Shown here one piece after another: positions 1-5,300 of a DNA stretch of 6,635 nucleotides. The notes beneath the pieces are model-generated. The model searched no databases. It saw nothing but the letters and a program-made list of their open reading frames with translations, and was not told the DNA's origin. Numbering within the stretch: the first letter of the stretch is position 1; every line of letters begins with the position of its first letter. Made by a program: the position numbers and the translations under genes. Source of the DNA: Candidatus Alkanophagales archaeon (GTDB taxonomy: Archaea; Halobacteriota; Syntropharchaeia; Alkanophagales; B39-G2); the NCBI GenBank assembly GCA_003661185.1, contig QMVQ01000089.1, positions 1 to 6,635 of the forward strand, given 5' to 3'.

Positions 1-110
1 AACAAAGAGTGCGCCGATGGTATAATAAAAGCTATGTAGGGCTTTGAGGGAGATACACGCCCCTGCTCAACAAGCGCTTATCATTTGCCAAAACGCGAGC
101 GAGCTGATAT

Positions 111-1097
111 TCAATATGCTTCCAAACACTCCCAGCGCAGCCCTGTCAGGACGCCCACGAGTTTTGCGACGTAGCTGCCAAGTGGCTCGTTACCAGCACG
201 AGCGTCGATGATGGCGTTCTGCGTGCCCTTAAGCGCGTCGAACATCATTCGCTCTATGACCTCATTGAACTCCTCGACTGTGAGCCCCATGCCCACCGAG
301 AACATGAAGGTGAGCGTTACGATGGCGCCGGCGGCGTCGTCGCTACGGGCTTTCAGCAACAGGTCCTGTTGTGATACGTAAATTTCGGTCTTCGTCAATC
401 CGAATTTCAAAAACGGCACGCAAAGCCCCTTTAAAAGCTCCTTCGTCAGTTTGTAATGCGGGTTCACAAGGAATAAAGTCTCCGAAATGGCTTTTATGAC
501 GTCTGCGGCGATGGCGCTCGCCAGCCTGTGCCGTGGCAGCGGGACGTCCGGCACGTTTTCAAAAATTCTGCCCTCATCCAAGACGACGACGGCGTCTGCG
601 CTCTCCCGTAGCTGTTCTATTTCTTTTTTGGCTAATTCCATCTTAAGACCCTCGGAAGGGAGCGTGACGAAAGCAACGGCGGTGGCGCCTTGCTCCTTTG
701 CAGCATCTAAGGCGACGGACGCCATGCTGGTATCAAGCTCGTGCGCTGCGTGTGCCGTGACAAAGACCACATCAAAGTTATCGAGATGTGGAACCAACCC
801 CTCTTTCAAAGACCTGATGGCATTAGCGTAGCACGCCTCGGGCATGTTCTGCCGGAATAACGCCTTCTCAAGCCTTATATTCCTGTCGGCTTTCGTCTTC
901 TTTAACTGACGCTTGTCGGCGATAGCGACGGTTTCCACGCATTTCGGCGTTCTCTCGATGATGCGGCGTAACGTTCTACAACCGGATTCTCCGCAGCCGA
1001 CAACCGCCACTCTCGACACACCGAGCACCTCAGGGCGCTCCACCTCAGCGACGCTGTATCCCTCTTTGACGAAAAGCAGTCTTTTCGCCCCGAACAT
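111..1097 (-). CDS. Divergent FtsZ/tubulin-superfamily protein with degenerate GTP-binding motifs
   Basis: The protein is 328 aa from the ATG at 1097. It follows the FtsZ framework: a beta strand and first glycine loop (VGCGESGC, residues 33-40), a T2-like segment (IADKRQLKKTKAD, 59-71), and a T4 region followed by the typical FtsZ helix and strand (AAKEQGATAVAFVTLP, 132-147). Later come NVPDVPLP (residues 181-188) and a C-terminal domain with LTVEEFNEV (272-280). The nucleotide-binding residues are mostly gone. The tubulin signature GGGTGTG aligns with AHELDTS (118-124), the T3 glycine loop is replaced by FRQNMPEACY, and no NxDxxD catalytic T7 motif is visible near residues 205-225. Known FtsZ proteins are GTPases that form filaments; this one is probably a poor or inactive GTPase, perhaps a regulator or partner of another FtsZ/CetZ. 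A GTG at 1112 would add five residues, but the best Shine-Dalgarno-like site overlaps that GTG, so the ATG is preferred. The gene diverges from the membrane-protein gene at 1189. Family assignment is secure; function is unknown. Confidence 0.85.
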   Translation of the reverse strand: MFGAKRLLFVKEGYSVAEVERPEVLGVSRVAVVGCGESGCRTLRRIIERTPKCVETVAIADKRQLKKTKADRNIRLEKALFRQNMPEACYANAIRSLKEGLVPHLDNFDVVFVTAHAAHELDTSMASVALDAAKEQGATAVAFVTLPSEGLKMELAKKEIEQLRESADAVVVLDEGRIFENVPDVPLPRHRLASAIAADVIKAISETLFLVNPHYKLTKELLKGLCVPFLKFGLTKTEIYVSQQDLLLKARSDDAAGAIVTLTFMFSVGMGLTVEEFNEVIERMMFDALKGTQNAIIDARAGNEPLGSYVAKLVGVLTGLRWECLEAY

Positions 1098-1107
1098 TTG
1101 CACCAGT

Positions 1108-1114
1108 ATCACCT
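1108..1114 (-). promoter_or_regulatory. Shine-Dalgarno-like AGGTGAT before the FtsZ-like gene
   Basis: On the minus strand AGGTGAT matches the archaeal anti-Shine-Dalgarno sequence (SD core GGAGGTGATC) and lies 10 bases before the ATG at 1097. It overlaps the alternative GTG at 1112. That GTG has only a weaker AGGGA at 1118-1122. A further in-frame GTG at 1103 is only 4 bases away from the site, so the start is not fully settled. Confidence 0.45.
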
Positions 1115-1155
1115 GTTTCCCTTATCGCACTCTTACGACGGAAAATTTGATGGGG

Positions 1156-1176
1156 TGAAAAATAAAATTTTCTAAA
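1156..1176. promoter_or_regulatory. AT-rich core of a divergent promoter region
   Basis: Only 91 bases separate the two divergent starts (1097 and 1189). On the plus strand an AAAAATAAAATTTT stretch at 1158-1171 is preceded by a purine-rich GGGGTGAAA, as in an archaeal BRE/TATA pair. Its centre lies about 25-28 bases before the ATG at 1189, so that transcript would have almost no leader. The same AT block, or the AAATTTT at 1141-1147 read on the other strand, could serve the FtsZ-like gene. Neither copy is a perfect TATA consensus, so this rests on position and composition. Confidence 0.45.
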
Positions 1177-1188
1177 AGTAGTAGTGAG

Positions 1189-2517
1189 ATGGGGGAGCTC
1201 ATCTTGCTCGTCGGCTTTTCGCTCGTAGGCACGCTCATCGGCTTCTTCACAGGCCTAATTCCTGGCATTCACGTGAATAACGTTGCGTTCACGCTTCTGA
1301 CGCTGTCCCCAGCTATTTTTCGCATCATTGAAGGCTCGCCGCTGCCGCAAGGCTTTTTGCCGTTGTGCGTCGCATCTTTGGTGATCTCGGCATCCGTCGC
1401 TCATACCTTCTTGAGCTTTATTCCCACCGCCTTCTTCGGCGCCCCCGAGGGAGACACAGCCCTTTCCCTCCTTCCTGCGCACCACATGCTCCTTGAGGGG
1501 CGTGGCTACGAAGCCGTGTCGCTATCCGCAGTTGGGAGCTTTTGCGCTGTCGTCTCGGCGTTTCTACTGCTTCTCCCCTTTAAGTTTGTGTTTTCGGCGC
1601 CTCTGCACTTTTACGGCATACTGGACGCCGTCCTACTCTTTCTCCTACTGGGAATCTCGGCATTGCTTATCCTGACTGAAAGCTTTAACGAAAGACTTAT
1701 GCCGATGCAAGCGGTCCTTTTAGCGCTTCTCGTTTTCATGTTATCTGGAGCGTTAGGGTATTCGATTCTGAATACGGAGCTTATGAACATCAGCAACGGT
1801 CTTTTCAATTCTTATCGAGTTTCTCTGCTCTTCCCAGCCCTCACGGGGCTTTTCGGCGTTGCATCTTTGCTGTATTCAGCGGCGCACGCCCCAGACATAC
1901 CGGCACAGGTGTTAAAGGAGCCTGAAATTGATAAAAGCGAGCTTACGAAGTCAATAGCGGCAGGCACGCTTTTCGGAAGCGTCGTTGGTTTTCTTCCGGG
2001 AATCACGGCGGCGCATGCGACGGTATTTGCGATGCTCGCCCGTCGTAACAGAGCGCCGGAGCAAATAATTCTAACACTCAGCAGCGTTAATACCGCCAAC
2101 GCGATTTTCTGCACCGCTGCACTCTTCTTAATTCTGAAGCCAAGAAGTGGTGCGCTCATTGCGGTGAGCGAGCTCATAAGCGTAGAGCCTTGGGGAGGGA
2201 TAATTCCACCACTGAGCCTCTGCTACCTCCTCATCTCAGTTCTGGTGGCGAGCTTCTTTTCCTATTTCGCAACAATGCTCGTGGGTAGACGACTCTCCGC
2301 AATTTTCACAAGGCTACCATACCAGCTTGTGGTCTTTGGCATTCTGACGCTGCTTTTCGCTCTCGTTTTTTTGTTTAATGGTGTTTTTGGCATGCTTGTC
2401 ATGCTCGTTGCGACGTGCATAGGTCTTGTGCCCATTTATTTGGGCGTGCGGCGTTCGCACTGCATGGGAGTGTTGCTGCTGCCGATAATCTTGTTCTATG
2501 CTAATATTTCACTGTAA
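1189..2517 (+). CDS. TctA-family (COG1784-type) multi-pass membrane protein, putative transporter permease
   Basis: The 442-aa protein is strongly hydrophobic with roughly ten membrane segments. It carries the hallmark internal duplication of the TctA (DUF112) family: residues 14-34 (GTLIGFFTGLIPGIH...) and 259-279 (GTLFGSVVGFLPGIT...) align without gaps, each with an LPG or IPG motif in the membrane. Between them lies a conserved polar stretch, FFGAPEGDTALSLLPAHHM (82-100), followed by LLEGRGYEA. A charged loop at about 236-255 separates the halves. In bacteria TctA is the large permease of tripartite tricarboxylate transporters, working with TctB and a periplasmic binding protein TctC. Neither partner is present here, as is usual for archaeal stand-alone members, whose substrate is not established. 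No Shine-Dalgarno site precedes the ATG, and the AT-rich element at 1158-1171 suggests a leaderless or nearly leaderless transcript. The 3' end overlaps the opposing glycosyltransferase gene by 22 bases. Confidence 0.85.
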   Translation: MGELILLVGFSLVGTLIGFFTGLIPGIHVNNVAFTLLTLSPAIFRIIEGSPLPQGFLPLCVASLVISASVAHTFLSFIPTAFFGAPEGDTALSLLPAHHMLLEGRGYEAVSLSAVGSFCAVVSAFLLLLPFKFVFSAPLHFYGILDAVLLFLLLGISALLILTESFNERLMPMQAVLLALLVFMLSGALGYSILNTELMNISNGLFNSYRVSLLFPALTGLFGVASLLYSAAHAPDIPAQVLKEPEIDKSELTKSIAAGTLFGSVVGFLPGITAAHATVFAMLARRNRAPEQIILTLSSVNTANAIFCTAALFLILKPRSGALIAVSELISVEPWGGIIPPLSLCYLLISVLVASFFSYFATMLVGRRLSAIFTRLPYQLVVFGILTLLFALVFLFNGVFGMLVMLVATCIGLVPIYLGVRRSHCMGVLLLPIILFYANISL

Positions 2518-3653
2518 ACACCAAGCGTCATTTTTGCGACATTATCCCAAGAGAAGAACTTTGCGGCTTTTCTGCCGTTTTCGCCCATCCTGCGTGCATG
2601 TTCGAAATTTGAAAATATTTCTTTGATGCCCCAGCTTATTGATTGTGGATTGTCGTAAACCCTAAGCCCATTGATGCCGTGCTTGACGTATTCGAAGCCG
2701 TTCTGCGTCACGATTATCGGCTTGCGGGCAGCCCACGCTTCGAGGGCGACTATGCCGAAGGGCTCATTCCTTGAAGGTATGCAGACGACATCGCACGCCT
2801 TATACCACTTCACGAGGTAATCTTCAGAAACATAGCCAAGGAACCTCGTAGCGTGCGCCACGCCCAGCTCCCACGCCCGACGTTCGAGCCAAGGACGCAT
2901 GTGCCCGTCGCCTATGAACACGAACTTTGCATCCGGGAATTCTATCAAGACAGAGGGGACCGCCTCTAAGAGTAAATCAGGCCCCTTCTGCACGACCATC
3001 CTGCCGACAAACAAGCAGACCGGGTCCCAGACACCGATACTGAGCCACCTTTTGACCTCCCAAGGGTCAACAGGCACGTCAAACTTATGCAACGAGACGC
3101 CGTTTGGAATTACTGCAATTTTCCAATCTTCGAACTTATAAATGCGCTTTATTTCCTCTTTCAGCGTCTGCGACGTCGTAATTATCTTGTTGGCGACGAA
3201 GCCGCCATACCATTCCAAATTCCGGATATGCCATGATTGCCCCTCATGGAAGGCATTACCGCACCGCCCGTATTCTGTGGAGTGCAGCGTGAACACGGTC
3301 CTCTTTCCGCGGGCGTTTTTTATCTCTGCGAGCGCGTTTGCGGTCATCCAGTCGTGACCATGAATCATGTCGAAATGCCCTGCGATGTTTTCCGTTTCAA
3401 AGAAATGCCAAGCGAAAGAGCGGCACATGTTGTTCATCTCCCCCACGAAGTTGGAGTTCAAATCGAAAGGGCATCGGTGGTAATGGACGCGGTCAATGAC
3501 CTCATACTGCGGCTGCCCGTGCCCCATCCTCGTAAACACGTGAACCTCGTTTCCCAGCCTTTCAAGCGCAGCAGCGAGCTCCGTCACGTGGACGGCGACG
3601 CCTCCAACTTTGATGGAATGTAAAGATTCCCAACTGAACATTGCGATTCTCAT
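2496..3653 (-). CDS. GT-B family glycosyltransferase (GT4/GT5-like, glycogen-synthase-like)
   Basis: From the ATG at 3653 the product is 385 aa, a normal length for a GT-B enzyme. It begins MRIAMFSWES, the usual first beta strand, followed by the acceptor-side glycine motif KVGGVAVHVTELAAAL (15-30) seen in GT4/GT5 enzymes. HGHDW (98-102) and the strand FTLHSTEYGR (121-130) match the N-terminal domain of starch/glycogen-synthase-like proteins. IPNGV (182-186) starts the C-terminal domain. Donor binding is indicated by GR at 217-218 with K223, and by the E-x7-E motif EPFGIVALE (E297 and E305). It should transfer a sugar from a nucleotide donor with retention of configuration; donor and acceptor cannot be read from sequence. 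The reading frame stays open to 3854, but that extension would lie inside the upstream gene and precede the conserved first strand, so it is rejected. It is 16 bases downstream of the nucleotidyltransferase gene, almost certainly in the same operon. Confidence 0.88.
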   Translation of the reverse strand: MRIAMFSWESLHSIKVGGVAVHVTELAAALERLGNEVHVFTRMGHGQPQYEVIDRVHYHRCPFDLNSNFVGEMNNMCRSFAWHFFETENIAGHFDMIHGHDWMTANALAEIKNARGKRTVFTLHSTEYGRCGNAFHEGQSWHIRNLEWYGGFVANKIITTSQTLKEEIKRIYKFEDWKIAVIPNGVSLHKFDVPVDPWEVKRWLSIGVWDPVCLFVGRMVVQKGPDLLLEAVPSVLIEFPDAKFVFIGDGHMRPWLERRAWELGVAHATRFLGYVSEDYLVKWYKACDVVCIPSRNEPFGIVALEAWAARKPIIVTQNGFEYVKHGINGLRVYDNPQSISWGIKEIFSNFEHARRMGENGRKAAKFFSWDNVAKMTLGVYSEILA

Positions 3654-3669
3654 TTCCAACCCTGACTTC

Positions 3670-5154
3670 CTAACCAGCTCTCGGCGTTGAGTCCCGAATC
3701 TCAGCATTCGCATCCACGGCTTCGTCTCTGACCGCAGCGGCGAGGCGTCTTCGTAGAATCTCGATGAGGAGCGTCCTCGCACGTTCGCCTTTAACGCCAC
3801 GCACTGCCTCTGCCAGCTTTTTCTCGCCAAAGATATGGCAAATCCACTCAGCAAAATCGTTAGTGCTGTTCCTAAGATGGTATTTTATTGAGCGTTCGTC
3901 AATAATTTTGAGAATTTCGACCAGCTCCTCAATGCTGTATGCCACGAATCCGGTGTGGCGGACGGTGCCGTCGTCGTCCTGCAAGTTGAAGTAGAAAGCT
4001 TCTTCTTCAGGAACTCGACGGAGGAGCTTGTTCTTAAGCGGGGTCTTCGGGCGGGCGTGCTCGAACCTGACAAAGCGTCGCAGCTCGCCCTTGAGCTTCG
4101 AACCGTAGGAGAGGCTGACAAACGGCCAAACCTTACCCTCAGCGAGGACAGCATCGTAGATGCTGCAATAAGGACCGACGACCGAATCCACGACTCTGGC
4201 GCCACTCCTTACCATTGAGCTTTCGCCGATGATGCTGCACTTCACATATGCGGAAGCGATTTCAGAATCTTCGAATAGCACAGATGCATGCAGCTCGGCG
4301 GACTCGACGACCGCACCCTCGCCGATGACGGTGGGTCCGTAAATAACGGCATCGGCAACAACTGCGCCCTCGCCTATGAAAACATCTCCGTATATCTCAG
4401 CGTCTCGCAGCTCTGCATCATCGACTGCGGCAACGGGAGTGCCGCCAGCACGCTTTTTCAGGAGCCAAGCCACCGCCCGCATGTAGCCATCGGGCTTGCC
4501 GACGTCCACCCAGAAGCCCTTGACCTCGCAGCCGTAAAGTTCGCCTTCTTGTGCCAAAATCGGGAACAAGTCCTTTGAGAAATCAAAAGAACATCGCTCA
4601 GGCACATACTCCAAAACGTCGGGCTCAATCACGTAAAGCCCTGTGTTTATCAGATTGCTAAAACACTCTTCGGGTCTGGGCTTCTCCTTAAACCTCTTTA
4701 CTACGCCCTCCTCATCTATTTCCACAATCCCATAATGGTAAGGGTCGTCCACGTGCATCAGAGCTATCGTGGCGAGGCGTCCATGCTTCTTGTGGAACTT
4801 AATAAGCTCTTTTAAGTTTATATCGGTGATGTTGTCGCCTTGAATTATGACGGCGGTCTCGTCGAGACCGGCATTCTTGACGGAGCCTGCAGTGCCCAGC
4901 GGCTCCGGCTCTTCAGGATACGAGAGTTTAAGGTTTTTTGCCTCCCCACATTTGCTAAGATGCTCAATTATCATCTCCCGTAGGTAGTTCGTAGTGATGG
5001 TTATGCTTTTTATGCCATGTATCTTCAGATACTTGACAATATGCTCTAATATTGGCTTATCGACCAGCGGGAGCAGAGGCTTCGGCCTCGTGAATGTCAA
5101 GGGGCGAAGCCTCGTTCCAAAACCACCCGCGAGAATCACAGCTTTCGACGTCAT
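3670..5154 (-). CDS. Sugar-1-phosphate nucleotidyltransferase with left-handed beta-helix and C-terminal DUF5752-like domain
   Basis: The 494-aa protein has three parts. Residues 1-235 are a COG1208 nucleotidyltransferase: LAGGFGTRLRPLT (8-20) with PKPLLPLVDKP (24-34) is the NTP-binding signature, GDN (106-108) holds the metal-binding Asp, and EKP (157-159) and GFWVDVGKPDGY (213-224) are further active-site segments. Residues 245-350 are hexapeptide repeats of a left-handed beta-helix, as in mannose-1-phosphate guanylyltransferase or GlmU-like enzymes. Residues about 384-470, with FYFNLQDDDG, the YSIEELVEIL helix, KYHLRNSTNDFAEWI and FGEKKLAEA, resemble DUF5752, a domain of unknown function; this call is from memory of the family pattern. 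The reaction is NTP plus sugar-1-phosphate to NDP-sugar plus pyrophosphate; whether the sugar is mannose, glucose or another is not decidable. It is the first gene of a probable operon with the glycosyltransferase. Its ATG has no ribosome binding site but a consensus TATA box at leaderless distance. Confidence 0.9.
   Translation of the reverse strand: MTSKAVILAGGFGTRLRPLTFTRPKPLLPLVDKPILEHIVKYLKIHGIKSITITTNYLREMIIEHLSKCGEAKNLKLSYPEEPEPLGTAGSVKNAGLDETAVIIQGDNITDINLKELIKFHKKHGRLATIALMHVDDPYHYGIVEIDEEGVVKRFKEKPRPEECFSNLINTGLYVIEPDVLEYVPERCSFDFSKDLFPILAQEGELYGCEVKGFWVDVGKPDGYMRAVAWLLKKRAGGTPVAAVDDAELRDAEIYGDVFIGEGAVVADAVIYGPTVIGEGAVVESAELHASVLFEDSEIASAYVKCSIIGESSMVRSGARVVDSVVGPYCSIYDAVLAEGKVWPFVSLSYGSKLKGELRRFVRFEHARPKTPLKNKLLRRVPEEEAFYFNLQDDDGTVRHTGFVAYSIEELVEILKIIDERSIKYHLRNSTNDFAEWICHIFGEKKLAEAVRGVKGERARTLLIEILRRRLAAAVRDEAVDANAEIRDSTPRAG
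3745..4005 (-). other. DUF5752-like domain at the C-terminus of the nucleotidyltransferase
   Basis: This stretch encodes residues 384-470 of the nucleotidyltransferase and is not part of the usual catalytic or beta-helix fold. It is predicted to be alpha/beta, starting with an aromatic strand (AFYFNL), then two helices around YSIEELVEILKII, an invariant-looking YHLRNSTNDFAEWI, and a final helix after FGEKKLAEA. I recognise the pattern as DUF5752-like but cannot verify it here. An arginine- and alanine-rich tail of about 24 residues follows. Confidence 0.55.
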
Positions 5155-5179
5155 GACAAAAAAAGTAGCGTCTTTATCC

Positions 5180-5187
5180 TATATAAA
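5180..5187 (-). promoter_or_regulatory. Archaeal TATA box for the nucleotidyltransferase-glycosyltransferase unit
   Basis: On the minus strand the sequence reads GAAGGTTTATATAGG. TTTATATA is the archaeal consensus, with purine-rich bases upstream where the BRE is expected. Its centre is about 30 bases before the ATG at 5154. Archaeal transcription usually starts about 26-27 bases past the TATA centre, so the transcript should begin within a few bases of the ATG. The absence of any Shine-Dalgarno sequence before that ATG fits a leaderless mRNA. Confidence 0.75.
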
Positions 5188-5210
5188 CCTTCTACGCCCT
5201 TCCCATATGC

Positions 5211-5258
5211 AAAAATTTTTCCTGCAAGCCCTCTTCAACTCGCTATATGCAGCAAAAA
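5211..5258 (-). terminator. Possible T-tract terminator of the helicase-nuclease gene
   Basis: Downstream of the stop codon at 5301, the minus strand has two runs of five T (opposite 5254-5258 and 5211-5215). Archaeal transcription can end at such T tracts without a hairpin. No strong stem-loop is visible. A new promoter for the next gene starts about 25 bases further on, which makes termination here plausible but unproven. Confidence 0.3.
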
Positions 5259-5300
5259 GTGCAAGTCTGCAGGTGAAACTTGGTGGAGTAGTATATTATC

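Noticed and set aside
1..39. Short plus-strand open frame from the window edge ending at a TAG (NKECADGIIKAM)
   Set aside because: Twelve codons are too few to tell a gene end from chance; the other frames are also closed quickly. Nothing else is supportable in 1-110.
38..64. Possible hairpin (AGGGC with GCCCCT) downstream of the FtsZ-like gene
   Set aside because: The stem is only four base pairs with a 16-base loop and no T tract directly after it; not a convincing terminator or RNA gene.
3654..3854. 67-residue N-terminal extension of the glycosyltransferase frame
   Set aside because: It lies almost wholly inside the 3' end of the nucleotidyltransferase gene, has no family similarity, and precedes the canonical first strand MRIAMFSW at 3653.
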